64,000 bases of DNA, taken from assembly GCF_000335475.2 (NCBI RefSeq), contig NZ_ANAH02000001.1, positions 620,001 through 684,000 on the forward strand, read 5' to 3'. Within the stretch, counting starts at the first letter, position 1; each line of letters starts with the position of its first letter. A model generated the notes under the pieces. That model was not told the DNA's origin. It worked only from the letters and a program-made list of their open reading frames with translations, and searched no databases. Both the position numbers and the translations under genes were made by a program. This DNA is from Cystobacter fuscus DSM 2262 (lineage in GTDB: Bacteria > Myxococcota > Myxococcia > Myxococcales > Myxococcaceae). Positions 7,539 through 16,410 of this stretch are shown here, piece after piece.

Positions 7539-10538
7539 ATGATGAAAGAGCGAGGCGGTAGGCGGCTCATCAAGTTGTCGCTGTTGGCGGGGCTCCTGGC
7601 GGCGTGCCACGAAACGGGGGAGACCCGGGCGGTCCAGGCCACGGCGGCGGTGGATACGAACGCGCTCGATTTTGGCGAGGTGCCGGTAGGCGAGTGGCGC
7701 GAGAAGGTCGTGCGCCTGCGCAACGTGGGCTACGTGCCCTTCCGTGCGCTGGAGGCGCTGGAGCTCGGGGACAACCCCTCCTATGAGGTCTCCTTCGATG
7801 GGGACTCGCGGCTGATGCCGGGGGAGGAGAAGCTGGTGAAGGTGCGCTTCCACCCGCTGGCGGAAGGGGGCAGCGAGTCCTCGTTGCAGGTGCGGACAGA
7901 CGCCAGCTCGGGCAAGGAGCACACGGTGCGCGTGCTGGGCCAGGGCGGGCCGCTGACGGTGCGCATGGAGCCCGAGGTGCTCGACTTCGAGACGCTCGAG
8001 GTGGACAGCGAGCGCGTGCTGCGGCTGACCATCACCAACCCGGTGGATCTGCCGCTGAGCGTGGAGGTGAAGGGCGAGGCCGCCGCGGCCTTCAGCGCGG
8101 AGAACATCACCGTGCCGCCGCTGGCCACCTACCAGCTGGAGACGAAGTACTTCCCGCGCGACCTGGGGCAGATGAAGGCGCAGGTGGAGGTGCGGCCGTG
8201 CGCCACGTGCACGCCCACCGTCGCGGGGCTCACGGGCCGCTCGGTGGCGAGCGCCTTCGAGTTCGATCCGGCGCCGGTGCCCTTCGACTCGATTCCCGTG
8301 CACGAGACCACGCGCTCCTTCACGCGGGCGCGCAACATCACGTGGCGGCCCGTCACCATCCAGGCGCTCAACACGAGCGACCCCGCCTTCACGCCGCTCA
8401 ATGCCATGACGTCCACGGAGGTGAAGCCGGGCGAGGTGGTGCAACTGCCCATGCAGTTCGCGGCGCGCTTCTCCGGGCCCAACACGGGCAAGCTGACGGT
8501 GGGCTACCAGTCGGACAAGCCGCGCACGACCGAGGTGGCGCTGGACGCGCGCGGCGGCCGGCCCACGCTGGCGGTGGCCCCGCTGGCGCTGGACTTCGGC
8601 GAGCTGCCCGCGGGCGGCAAGGTGGGCAAGACGATCCGCATCACCAACGCGGGCACCACGGGCAACCTGTACTTCCGCGGGGTGAAGGCCACCGGGAACG
8701 TGGAGCACTTCTCGGTGGACGTCATCCAGCGAGGCAAGGCGCCCCAGCCCTGGAAGCCGGGCAGCGCCTGGCCCGCGCTGGAGACGGACAACCTGCCCAT
8801 CGCGCCGGGCACGGACGCGTTGGACCTGACGGTGTACTACGAGCCCAAGGCGTCGGGCGCCTGGCAGGCCACGCTGGTGCTCGTGTCGGACGACCTGTTC
8901 AACCCCGAGCGCACCATCCTCCTGACGGGCAGCGCGCGGGAGACGGGCGCGTGCGTCTTCACGCTCAAGCCCCAGCCGGAGATGGACTTCGGCAACCTGG
9001 AGCCGGGGCGCGGTGCGGTGCTGGGCTTCCGCTTCGACAACGCGGGCCGGGCCGAGTGCGCGGTGAAGGACATCCACATCTCCAACGACGCGGGCGGCGC
9101 CTTCACCATGCCGGGCGGGAAGATCGTCGGTGGCGTGGTGCCCTTCGACACGGCCTTCAGCGCCATGGTGTCCTTCCGTCCGCCCGCGGCGGGCGACTAC
9201 GTGGGCGAGCTCAAGCTCACGGTGAACGATCCGGCCAACCCCACGGTGACGCTGCCCCTGCGCGGCACGTCGCGCGGCAGCTGCCTGGTGGCGGCGCCGG
9301 CCTTCGTGGACTTCGGGCCCATCCGCTATGACTGCGCGACGACGCCCCGGCGCACGCTCGTCTCCAACCAGTGCGCCACCCCCGTGGCCGTGACGGAGAC
9401 GCGCATCGGCGCGGGCACGAGCGACCAGTACCAACTCGTCTCGCCCATCTCCCTGCCGCGCACGCTCGCGCCCGGCGAGGGCTTCGAGCTGGAGTTCTCC
9501 TATGCGCGCAACGTGCTCGGCCAGCACTACAGCCCCTTCTTCGTGAAGGAGCAGGCCGAGCCCTCGCCGCTGATGATTCCCCTGCTGGCGGAGACCAACC
9601 ACGAGGGTCTGCAGCTCGACCGCTTCATCCAGGGCACCGACAGCCAGCTCGACGTGCTCTTCGTGGTGAGCAACACCACCACCATGCAGGACTTCCAGGC
9701 GCGACTGAAGGCGGCCATGCCCGGGTGGCTGGAGCGGGCGCGGCAGGCGGGCGTGGACGTGCGCATCGGCGTCACCAGCACGGGCCTGAGCACGCGCTCG
9801 CCGGCGTGCGCCAACGCCACGGCGGGCGGCGACGCGGGCCGGCTCGTCCCGGCGGACGGCAGCCGTCCACGCACGCTCTCGAGCAGCTCGGCCACGGCGG
9901 CCCAGGGGGTGCAGGCCAACATCGACTCGCTGGGGCTGTGCCACAACCTGGTGCAGGGCCTGGAGACGATGCGCCAGGGCCTGTCCTCGCCCCTGGCCAC
10001 CAGCGCGGATGATCCGCGCACCCCGCTGCCCAACGACGGCAACCTGGGCTTCCTGCGCGCCACGGCCCGGCTGGCGGTGGTGGTGGTGTCCGACGAGGAC
10101 GACCACTCGGGCTTCGAGCCGGAGAGCTACGTGCAGTTCCTCCAGTCCCTCAAGGGCACGGGCATGGCGCACCGCAGCCAGATGTACGCCCTGGTACCCA
10201 CCGACGCGCGCTGCACCACCGCGGGCGCTCCGGGCACGCGCTTCTCCACCGTCGCCCAGCGTACCGGCGGCGCGGTGGACTCCATCTGCCAGAGCGACTA
10301 CGGCCCCTTCCTGGACAACCTGCTCAAGCGCGCCGGGGGCCCCCAGGCGGACTTCCCCCTGACGGCCACGCCCAACGGCCTGGCGGAGATGTCCGTGCGC
10401 GTGGGCGGCACGACGGTCGGTGTGGACAAGTGGACCTATGACACCCAGCACAACACCGTCGTCTTCAAGAACGGGGCGGTGCCGGTGACGGGGCAGACCA
10501 TCGAGGTGCGCTACCGCAGCGTGTGCGCGGCCCCCTGA
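7539..10538 (+). CDS. Large lipoprotein with ASH/choice-of-anchor-D repeats and a degenerate VWA-like domain
   Basis: 999 residues. Seen: lipoprotein signal LIKLSLLAGLLAAC near residues 10-24; then about seven Ig-like repeats of roughly 100 residues, each opening like 'LDFGEVPVGEWREK' or 'LDFGELPAGGKVGK' (HYDIN/ASH, choice-of-anchor D). From about residue 700 comes a von Willebrand-A-like domain (QLDVLFVVSNTTTM ... VVVVSDEDDHSGFEPESY), but the metal-binding DxSxS is replaced by SNTTT. The C-terminus is a beta-rich EVRYRSV module. The first ATG of a tandem pair (7539/7542) was chosen; GGGGA precedes it. Inferred: outer-membrane or surface protein that binds a partner. A longer in-frame opening upstream lacks a start with signal peptide. 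Confidence 0.82.
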   Translation: MMKERGGRRLIKLSLLAGLLAACHETGETRAVQATAAVDTNALDFGEVPVGEWREKVVRLRNVGYVPFRALEALELGDNPSYEVSFDGDSRLMPGEEKLVKVRFHPLAEGGSESSLQVRTDASSGKEHTVRVLGQGGPLTVRMEPEVLDFETLEVDSERVLRLTITNPVDLPLSVEVKGEAAAAFSAENITVPPLATYQLETKYFPRDLGQMKAQVEVRPCATCTPTVAGLTGRSVASAFEFDPAPVPFDSIPVHETTRSFTRARNITWRPVTIQALNTSDPAFTPLNAMTSTEVKPGEVVQLPMQFAARFSGPNTGKLTVGYQSDKPRTTEVALDARGGRPTLAVAPLALDFGELPAGGKVGKTIRITNAGTTGNLYFRGVKATGNVEHFSVDVIQRGKAPQPWKPGSAWPALETDNLPIAPGTDALDLTVYYEPKASGAWQATLVLVSDDLFNPERTILLTGSARETGACVFTLKPQPEMDFGNLEPGRGAVLGFRFDNAGRAECAVKDIHISNDAGGAFTMPGGKIVGGVVPFDTAFSAMVSFRPPAAGDYVGELKLTVNDPANPTVTLPLRGTSRGSCLVAAPAFVDFGPIRYDCATTPRRTLVSNQCATPVAVTETRIGAGTSDQYQLVSPISLPRTLAPGEGFELEFSYARNVLGQHYSPFFVKEQAEPSPLMIPLLAETNHEGLQLDRFIQGTDSQLDVLFVVSNTTTMQDFQARLKAAMPGWLERARQAGVDVRIGVTSTGLSTRSPACANATAGGDAGRLVPADGSRPRTLSSSSATAAQGVQANIDSLGLCHNLVQGLETMRQGLSSPLATSADDPRTPLPNDGNLGFLRATARLAVVVVSDEDDHSGFEPESYVQFLQSLKGTGMAHRSQMYALVPTDARCTTAGAPGTRFSTVAQRTGGAVDSICQSDYGPFLDNLLKRAGGPQADFPLTATPNGLAEMSVRVGGTTVGVDKWTYDTQHNTVVFKNGAVPVTGQTIEVRYRSVCAAP

Positions 10539-10562
10539 CGGGCCGCCCCCACTCCCGGTGGA

Positions 10563-10586
10563 TTCCCGCCCGGACCCGGGCGGGAA
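10563..10586. terminator. GC-rich perfect hairpin after the lipoprotein gene
   Basis: Arms TTCCCGCCCGG and CCGGGCGGGAA are perfectly complementary around AC, 25 bases after the lipoprotein stop. With only two centre bases, the tip must open to form a stem of about nine pairs. It lacks a U-tract, as is usual at this GC content. Confidence 0.5.
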
Positions 10587-10630
10587 CCCTTCCGCTGGTG
10601 GCCCGGAGGCGGTTATGGTGGACGCCTCTC

Positions 10631-11779
10631 GTGGAAACCTTCGGCCGTTACGAACTGCTGCGCAAACTGGCGACTGGCGGAATGGGTCAGGTCTTCCTGG
10701 CCCGTCAAACGGGGCCCGTGGGCTTCCAGAAGCTGCTGGTGGTCAAGCGGCTCTTGCCGCACCTGTCCGAGGACCCCGAATTCATCCACATGTTCCTGGA
10801 TGAGGCGCGCATCGCCGGGTTGCTCAACCACCCGAACATCGCGCAGATCTACGACCTGGGGGACGTGGACGGGGTGCTCTACATCGCCATGGAGTACGTC
10901 CACGGCGAGGCGGTCAGCCAGGTGAACGTGCACGCCCGGCAGCGCAAGGGCGGGCTGCCGCTGGGGCTCAAGTGCCGCATCATCGCGGACGCGGCCGCGG
11001 GCCTCGGCCACGCGCACCAGGCGCGCACCCCCTCGGGCCGCAAGCTGGGCCTCATCCACCGGGACGTGTCCCCCCAGAACGTGCTCGTGGGCTTCAACGG
11101 CAACGTGAAGCTCATCGACTTCGGGGTGGCCAAGGCGGCCGGCAAGCTGTCCCAGACGGTCGTCGGCACCATCAAGGGCAAGCACGCGTACATGTCCCCG
11201 GAGCAGGCGCGGGGCGAGGAGCTCGACGCGCGCTCGGACGTGTACGGCCTGGGCACCGTCTTCTACGAGCTGCTCACCCACCAGCGGCTGTTCAAACGGG
11301 AGACGGACATGGCCACCCTCAAGGCCGTGGTGGGCGCGCGCGTGCTGCCCCCGTCCGAAGTGGTGCCCGGCGTCCCCAAGTCCCTGGACGCGGTGGTGAT
11401 GAAGGCGCTGGCGCGCCGGCGCGAGGAGCGCTTCCAGAGCGCGGGGGACTTCCAGCTCGCGCTCGAGGACTTCCTCGTCTCCGAGCGGCTCGCGAGCACC
11501 CAGGCCCACCTCACCGCCTTCATGAAGGAGCTGTACGCCACGGAGCTGGAGGAGGAGCGCTTCGCCAGCGAGCCCACCGTCATCCAGTTCGACCCCCGGC
11601 TGGCGAGGGAGATCAGCTCCTCGTCGGAGACCAAGGTGGGCTCGGCTCAGGCTCCGCGCCCCAAGCCCTCCGCCGCGAGCCCCACGCCCGCGCGCAAACC
11701 GCAGACCGGCGGCTCCACCCCCGGCCGGCCCGCCGCGAAGGTGCCCCGCCCGGGTGATGACGGCTCGAAGGGCAAGTGA
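10631..11779 (+). CDS. Serine/threonine protein kinase, soluble
   Basis: 382 residues. Seen: glycine loop LATGGMGQVF (about 13-22), VVKR with invariant Lys39, Glu of helix C in DEARI, catalytic loop HRDVSPQN (about 143-150), DFGVAK (about 163), and APE-equivalent SPEQARGEE. The SPQN variant is usual in deltaproteobacterial Hanks kinases. The tail from about 320 is Pro/Ser/Lys-rich and disordered with no membrane helix, so this is a cytosolic kinase. GTG 10631 gives VETFGRYELL, the usual family start; no good ribosome site precedes it and in-frame GTG 10598 is the alternative. Substrate unknown. Confidence 0.9.
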   Translation: METFGRYELLRKLATGGMGQVFLARQTGPVGFQKLLVVKRLLPHLSEDPEFIHMFLDEARIAGLLNHPNIAQIYDLGDVDGVLYIAMEYVHGEAVSQVNVHARQRKGGLPLGLKCRIIADAAAGLGHAHQARTPSGRKLGLIHRDVSPQNVLVGFNGNVKLIDFGVAKAAGKLSQTVVGTIKGKHAYMSPEQARGEELDARSDVYGLGTVFYELLTHQRLFKRETDMATLKAVVGARVLPPSEVVPGVPKSLDAVVMKALARRREERFQSAGDFQLALEDFLVSERLASTQAHLTAFMKELYATELEEERFASEPTVIQFDPRLAREISSSSETKVGSAQAPRPKPSAASPTPARKPQTGGSTPGRPAAKVPRPGDDGSKGK

Positions 11780-11865
11780 TCGCCGGGACTCCCCCGCCCG
11801 GCTCCCCATCCGACGCTTCGCTTGACAGCTCCTCCAGGAGAAGGGAAGGTCTCCGCCCCAGGTTT

Positions 11866-11890
11866 GAATTTGAGAATCAAACTCAAATTC
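11866..11890. promoter_or_regulatory. Fur-box-like palindrome upstream of hmuTUV
   Basis: GAATTTGAG (11866-11874) and CTCAAATTC (11882-11890) are perfect inverted repeats around AATCAAA. The core TGAGAATCAAACTCA partly matches the Fur consensus TGATAATNATTATCA. It is an AT-rich island in GC-rich DNA, 75 bases before hmuT. A TTGACA at 11822-11827 could be a -35 element. Inferred: iron-dependent repression of the hemin operon. Confidence 0.6.
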
Positions 11891-11964
11891 GCCCCTCCCA
11901 CGCACGGGTGTGCACCCGGCCAGGGGGGTGCCCGACACCGGCCCTTTCCCGGAGCGCAGCCACC

Positions 11965-12861
11965 ATGAGAGCTCTCGCCATTTCGATGCTGTTCACGGGG
12001 ACGCTGCTCGTCAGTCCCCTGGCCTCCGCCGGGCCGGTGAAAGGGGCCGACGGGCAGACGGTGGAGATCGCCCCGCCCAAGCGGGTGGTGGCCATCAACT
12101 CCTCGCTGGTGGAGATCCTCTTCGGGCTCGGCAAGGGCGGCACCGTGGTGGGCACCGACGTGGGGGGCAACTTCCCCCCGGAGCAGGCGAAGATCGCCAA
12201 GGTGGGCCATCCCTACCACCCGAGCGTCGAGGGCATCATCAGCCTCTCGCCGGACGTCGTCCTGGCCAGCCAGGAGAACCTGGATGCCGCCACCGCCGCG
12301 CAGCTGCGGGGCGCGCGCATCCCCGTGCTGGTGCTGGAGAACTCCTCGAAGGAGGGAGTCGCCGGACTCAAGCGCCGCATCGACGCCGTGGCGCGGCTGT
12401 TCGACATCCCCGAGGCCGGCCAGAAGATGACGCGGGAGATCGATCAGCGGCTCTCGGAGCTGAACAAGCGCATCGCCGCGACGAAGACGAAGCCGCGCAT
12501 CCTCTTCATCTACGCGCACGGGCCGGGCGAGGCCTTCGTGTACGGACGGGACACGGGCGTGCACGTGCTCATCGAGCTGGTGGGCGGCCAGAACGCCGCG
12601 GACTTCACCACGGGCACCAAGGCACTGTCGGCCGAGGGCATGGTGCTGGCCGCCCCGGACGCCATCATCATGCTCCACCGCAGCCTGGAGGCCGTGGGCG
12701 GCGTGGCCGGAGCCCTGAAGCTGCCGGGCGTGGCCCTGACGCCCGCGGGCAAGAACTCGAAGATCATCGCCGTGGACGACACCGTGCGCTGGGTGGGTCC
12801 CCGCTTCCCGCTCTTCGCCGACTCCCTCTTCACGGCCCTCCATGCGAACGCTCGGCCTTGA
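11965..12861 (+). CDS. hmuT: Hemin ABC transporter, periplasmic binding protein
   Basis: 298 residues with a Sec signal (MRALAISMLFTGTLLVSPLASA). Seen: class III (TroA/FhuD-like) binding-protein features: VVAINSSLVEILFGLG near 45, GHPYHPSVEGIISLSPDVV, a long connecting helix (ARLFDIPEAGQKMTREI), and FVYGRDTGVHVLIELVGG in the second lobe. It captures haem in the periplasm and passes it to HmuU. Tyr81 in the GHPYHP segment is a plausible haem ligand, as Tyr is in known HmuT proteins (position inferred). The gene overlaps hmuU by 20 bases. No TonB receptor or hmuS is adjacent. Confidence 0.88.
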   Translation: MRALAISMLFTGTLLVSPLASAGPVKGADGQTVEIAPPKRVVAINSSLVEILFGLGKGGTVVGTDVGGNFPPEQAKIAKVGHPYHPSVEGIISLSPDVVLASQENLDAATAAQLRGARIPVLVLENSSKEGVAGLKRRIDAVARLFDIPEAGQKMTREIDQRLSELNKRIAATKTKPRILFIYAHGPGEAFVYGRDTGVHVLIELVGGQNAADFTTGTKALSAEGMVLAAPDAIIMLHRSLEAVGGVAGALKLPGVALTPAGKNSKIIAVDDTVRWVGPRFPLFADSLFTALHANARP

Positions 12862-13921
12862 TCAACCGCAGCCGTCCATCACCCACGTGCCCTCCGCCCG
12901 GAGCCGGAGCGTCCGGGGACTGCTCGTGCTCGTGCCCCTGCTGGTCGGGTGCATGATCGTCTCCATGGGCGCGGGAGCCATGTCCATGAGCCCCGCCCAG
13001 GTGGTCTCCATCCTCCTCGCGAAGGTGGGCCTCCCTCCCCTGGCCGCATTCACGGATCAGCAGGCCGCGGTGATCCACGCCGTCCGCCTGCCCCGCGTCC
13101 TCATGGGGGCCCTGGTGGGCGCGGCGCTCGCCATCGCGGGCGCGGCCCTGCAGGGCCTGTTCCGCAACCCCCTGGCCGATCCCGGTCTGCTCGGCGTCTC
13201 CGGAGGCGCCTCGCTCGCGGTGGCCGCGGTCACCGTCCTCAAGGTGCACTTCCTCGGCCTGCACACCCAGCCGGTGGCGGCATTCGGAGGCAGCCTCGCG
13301 GCCATCCTCCTCATCTCCTCGCTCTCGCGGGGCCATGGCAGGACCCAGGTGGCGACGATGCTGCTGTGCGGAGTGGCCATCAACGCCCTGTGCCTGGCGG
13401 GCACGGGCCTCTTCACCTACCTGTCCACGGATGATCAGCTGCGCACCCTCACCTTCTGGCAGCTCGGCTCGCTCTCGGGAGCGAGGTGGGAGACGGTGTC
13501 CACGCTGGCACCGCTCGTGCTGGTGTGCGCCGTGGGCGTGACGCTGCTGTCCAACCCGCTCAACGCCTTGATGCTGGGCGAGTCGAACGCGAGCCACCTG
13601 GGCATCTCCGTGGAGCGGCTCAAGTGGCAGCTCGTGACGCTCGTGGCCCTGGGCGTGGGCGGGGCGGTGGCCTTCTCCGGGATGATCGGCTTCGCGGGGC
13701 TCGTGGTGCCGCACCTCATCCGCATCTGCCTGGGACCCAACCACCGGGTGCTCCTGCCCCTGTCGGCGCTGCTCGGCGCGACGCTCCTGGTGCTCTCGGA
13801 CCTGGTCGCGCGCACCGTCGTCATCCCCTCCGAGCTGCCCATCGGCATCGTGACCGCGCTCACCGGCGCCCCCTTCTTCCTCTACCTGATCCTGAGACAG
13901 CGGAGGCTCCCCGTCGCATGA
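12842..13921 (+). CDS. hmuU: Hemin ABC transporter permease (FecCD family)
   Basis: 359 residues with nine or ten membrane helices. Seen: FecCD signatures VRLPRVLMGALVGAALAIAG, ALQGLFRNPLADPGLLGVSGG, and GMIGFAGLVVPHLIR, the last being the coupling loop that contacts the ATPase. Forms the dimeric channel that moves haem across the inner membrane. Starts within the end of hmuT and its stop overlaps the hmuV ATG as ATGA, so all three genes are translated as one unit. Confidence 0.93.
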   Translation: MRTLGLDQPQPSITHVPSARSRSVRGLLVLVPLLVGCMIVSMGAGAMSMSPAQVVSILLAKVGLPPLAAFTDQQAAVIHAVRLPRVLMGALVGAALAIAGAALQGLFRNPLADPGLLGVSGGASLAVAAVTVLKVHFLGLHTQPVAAFGGSLAAILLISSLSRGHGRTQVATMLLCGVAINALCLAGTGLFTYLSTDDQLRTLTFWQLGSLSGARWETVSTLAPLVLVCAVGVTLLSNPLNALMLGESNASHLGISVERLKWQLVTLVALGVGGAVAFSGMIGFAGLVVPHLIRICLGPNHRVLLPLSALLGATLLVLSDLVARTVVIPSELPIGIVTALTGAPFFLYLILRQRRLPVA

Positions 13922-14745
13922 CCGCGGCCCTCGAAGTCCATCAACTGCACTGCCAGCTCGGCACCACCCCGCTGCTCACCGGAATCGACCTGGCCCTGGA
14001 ACCGGGCGAGTTCCTGGCCATCATCGGGCGCAATGGCGCGGGCAAGAGCACGCTGCTCAACCACCTGACGGGGGAGATGGTCGGCCAGCGGGGCGAGGTG
14101 CGCGTCTTCGGCGCGCCCCTGGTGAGCCAGCCGCGCGAGGAGCTGGCCCGGCGGCGGGCGGTGGTCCCGCAGAGCACGACCCTCCCCTTCGCCTCCGAGG
14201 TGCTGGAGGTGGTGATGCTGGGAAGGATTCCCCACCTGCGCCACCGGCCGGAGTCGCGCGAGGACGTGCGCATCGCGCGCGACTGTCTGGCGCGGGTCGG
14301 ACTGGGCGGCTACGAGGGGCGCGACTACCTGACGCTGTCCGGAGGAGAGCAGCAGCGCGTCCACCTGGCGCGCGCGCTCGCCCAGCTCCACGGCTCACCC
14401 GGCCAGCGGCTCATCCTCCTGGACGAGCCCACGAGCGCCCTGGACGTCGCCCACCAGCACCGCACCCTGCAACTGGTGAAGGAGCTGACCCGGGAAGGCG
14501 TGGCGGCGCTGCTCATCCTCCACGACTTGAACCTCGTCTCGCAGTACGCGGACAAGGTGCTCGTGCTCGCCGAGCGGCGTGTGCTCGCCTTCGGCACGCC
14601 GCACGAGGTGATGACGACGGAGGTGCTCACCCGGGCGTTCGGCTACCCCATGACGGCCCTGCCCCACCCCTGGCTCGAGTGCCCGCTCATCATCTCCGGA
14701 GAGCAGCACGCGCACGCCCCGCGCGCGCACGTCCCGAGGGCCTAG
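13918..14745 (+). CDS. hmuV: Hemin ABC transporter ATPase
   Basis: 275 residues. Seen: Walker A GRNGAGKS (about residues 41-48), Q-loop VVPQST, signature LSGGEQQR, Walker B LILLDEPTSALD, and H-loop ILHDLN. The LSGGEQQRVHLARALAQL block and the length are typical of HmuV. Powers haem import through HmuU. Its last four bases overlap the stop of the gene on the opposite strand (14742), a tail-to-tail overlap. The C-terminal His/Ala/Arg-rich tail (EQHAHAPRAHVPRA) is unusual and may be accessory. Confidence 0.93.
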   Translation: MTAALEVHQLHCQLGTTPLLTGIDLALEPGEFLAIIGRNGAGKSTLLNHLTGEMVGQRGEVRVFGAPLVSQPREELARRRAVVPQSTTLPFASEVLEVVMLGRIPHLRHRPESREDVRIARDCLARVGLGGYEGRDYLTLSGGEQQRVHLARALAQLHGSPGQRLILLDEPTSALDVAHQHRTLQLVKELTREGVAALLILHDLNLVSQYADKVLVLAERRVLAFGTPHEVMTTEVLTRAFGYPMTALPHPWLECPLIISGEQHAHAPRAHVPRA

Positions 14746-15563
14746 AGACTCGCGAGGGCCACGCGGTAGAGCGCGCGGTAGCCCATGCGGGGCGCCGGCT
14801 CGAAGCGATCCGCGGCGAAGAGACCCTCCAGCAGGCTCCGGCCCTCCTCGCGCTCGTGCAGCCCCAGGAAGGCGCGCTCCAGCAGCCCCACGAGCTCGGG
14901 CGCCACGCCCATGCCCACGGACACCCCGTCATTGGGCGCTTCCTCCGTGTAGGCGAGCAGCGAGAAGGCCCCGCCGTGGCCCGGCAACACCACCTCCACG
15001 CCATCCGCGTGCGTGAGGCCGGTGGACTCCGGCGGGCAGAACACACTCGCCACGTCCGCGTGGCCCTCGCGCACCGCCTCCAGCGCCGCCCGGTACGAGC
15101 CGGTGAAGAGCTGCGAGGAGAACACCTTGGCGGGCTCCAGGCCCCGGGCCTTCAGGTACGCCGCCGGCAGCAGATAGCCGCCCACCGAGTCCCGGTCCAC
15201 CCACGCCACGCGCTTGCCCCGCAGCCCCTCCATCGTGAGCCCCGCGTCCGCGCGCGCCACCAGCGCCGAGCGGTAGGAGGAACGGCCGCGCCGCACGCCC
15301 CGCGCCAGCACCCGCACGCCCAGGGCCTCCACGCGCGCGCACACGAAGGGCGGCGCCCAGATGGCATCCGCCCGGCCCGCGAGCAGATCCTTGGCGAGCG
15401 CCTCGTAGCTGGCCGCCACGCCCACCTCCACCTTGCGGCCCAGCGCGCGCGCGAGGAACGCGCCGAGGGGCTCGGCCCGCTCGAGGGCGGGCGCGTTGCC
15501 CAGCGAGGGAGGCAGACCGAACCGGAAGGCAACGCGGCTGTGCGCGGGAGGCGGAACGGGCAT
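14742..15563 (-). CDS. PhnD-like periplasmic-binding-protein fold, no signal peptide
   Basis: 273 residues. Seen: RFGLPPSLGN start, SYEALAKDLLAGRADAIWAP, a KRVAWVDRDSVGGYLLP hinge segment and GHADVASVFCPPE, the pattern of phosphate/phosphonate-type (PhnD, PBP2) binding proteins. The N-terminus MPVPPPAHSRVAFRF has no export signal, and no permease or ATPase is near, so a cytosolic sensor-like use is possible. GAGGAG lies ten bases before the ATG, 19 bases after the TerB-like gene, so it is the last gene of the ttcA operon. Ligand unknown. Confidence 0.7.
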   Translation of the reverse strand: MPVPPPAHSRVAFRFGLPPSLGNAPALERAEPLGAFLARALGRKVEVGVAASYEALAKDLLAGRADAIWAPPFVCARVEALGVRVLARGVRRGRSSYRSALVARADAGLTMEGLRGKRVAWVDRDSVGGYLLPAAYLKARGLEPAKVFSSQLFTGSYRAALEAVREGHADVASVFCPPESTGLTHADGVEVVLPGHGGAFSLLAYTEEAPNDGVSVGMGVAPELVGLLERAFLGLHEREEGRSLLEGLFAADRFEPAPRMGYRALYRVALASL

Positions 15564-15582
15564 GTCGGGCGGGGCTCCTCGC

Positions 15583-16410
15583 TCAGGCCTGCCGGTCCAG
15601 CCGTGCCACCTCGTCGTCCGCCAGCCCGAAGGTCGCCTGGAGGATGTGGAGGATGCGCTGCTCGGCCGCCGTGGGCTCCTGCCCACCCGCGTGCGCGATC
15701 TTCGTCGCCAGCCGGTAGGCCTTGAGCCGCTGGGCGTGCGTCGTCAGCCCGTGCGCGAGCACGTGCAGCCGCTGCGGCAGCCCCTCGGCCACCAGCGCCG
15801 ACACCGCCTCGCTCACGAAGTCCTGCGCCCGCTCGGGGCTCACGTTGTGGAAGAGCGGATCCGACGCGAAGCTCTCCACCAGCTCGCGCGCCTCCGCCTC
15901 CTTGAGCTTGCCGTCCGCGGCGCTCACCAGCACCATCACCTCGGCATACAGACGCTCGAGCGGCTCACCCAGCGCCTCGGACAGGCTGCCGCCGCCCTCG
16001 ATGACGTCGATGATCTGCGCCACCTCGTCCTCGGAGATGCCGAGCGCGGCCTGGAAGAGCTTGAGCAGGCCCAGCTCCGCGCGCGTGGCCCGGTGGTCCG
16101 CGAACGCGATGGACGCCGCCAACCCGAAGCCGAGCATCCGCGACTTGTGGCCCACCAGGCGCTCGCGCAGCGAGGTGAGGATCTCCTCCAGGTCATGCGC
16201 CTTGGACAGCCGCTTGGCGCTCGCCTCCACCAGGGCGTTGAGCTCCTCGGGTTTGGTGCCCTCGAACTCGGGGCGCTCGATGACGCGGCGGAGCAGCGTC
16301 TGCAGCTCCAGCTGCGTCACCTTTCCATCGGCCATGGCCGCCAGCAACATCACTTCCACCAGAGCCGCGTTGCGCTCCTTGCGCGTCTTCACTGCCTGTT
16401 CTCGAGGCAT
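15583..16410 (-). CDS. Tandem TerB-like domain protein
   Basis: 275 residues, all helical. Seen: two similar halves; [19 protein letters not shown] near residue 25 and [18 protein letters not shown] near 165 are the acidic ADGKxxxxE turns of TerB domains, each followed by a second helical part ([39 protein letters not shown]). TerB proteins bind divalent metal at these acidic turns and link membrane stress and tellurite resistance systems; the exact role here is unknown. Starts 22 bases inside the end of ttcA, with GGGAGGG before the ATG. Confidence 0.75.
   Translation of the reverse strand: MPREQAVKTRKERNAALVEVMLLAAMADGKVTQLELQTLLRRVIERPEFEGTKPEELNALVEASAKRLSKAHDLEEILTSLRERLVGHKSRMLGFGLAASIAFADHRATRAELGLLKLFQAALGISEDEVAQIIDVIEGGGSLSEALGEPLERLYAEVMVLVSAADGKLKEAEARELVESFASDPLFHNVSPERAQDFVSEAVSALVAEGLPQRLHVLAHGLTTHAQRLKAYRLATKIAHAGGQEPTAAEQRILHILQATFGLADDEVARLDRQA

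Noticed and set aside
7383-10451. A 1022-codon open frame antisense to the ASH-repeat lipoprotein
   Set aside because: It is His/Arg/Gly-rich low-complexity sequence produced by GC-biased third positions of the real gene; no domain or ribosome site.
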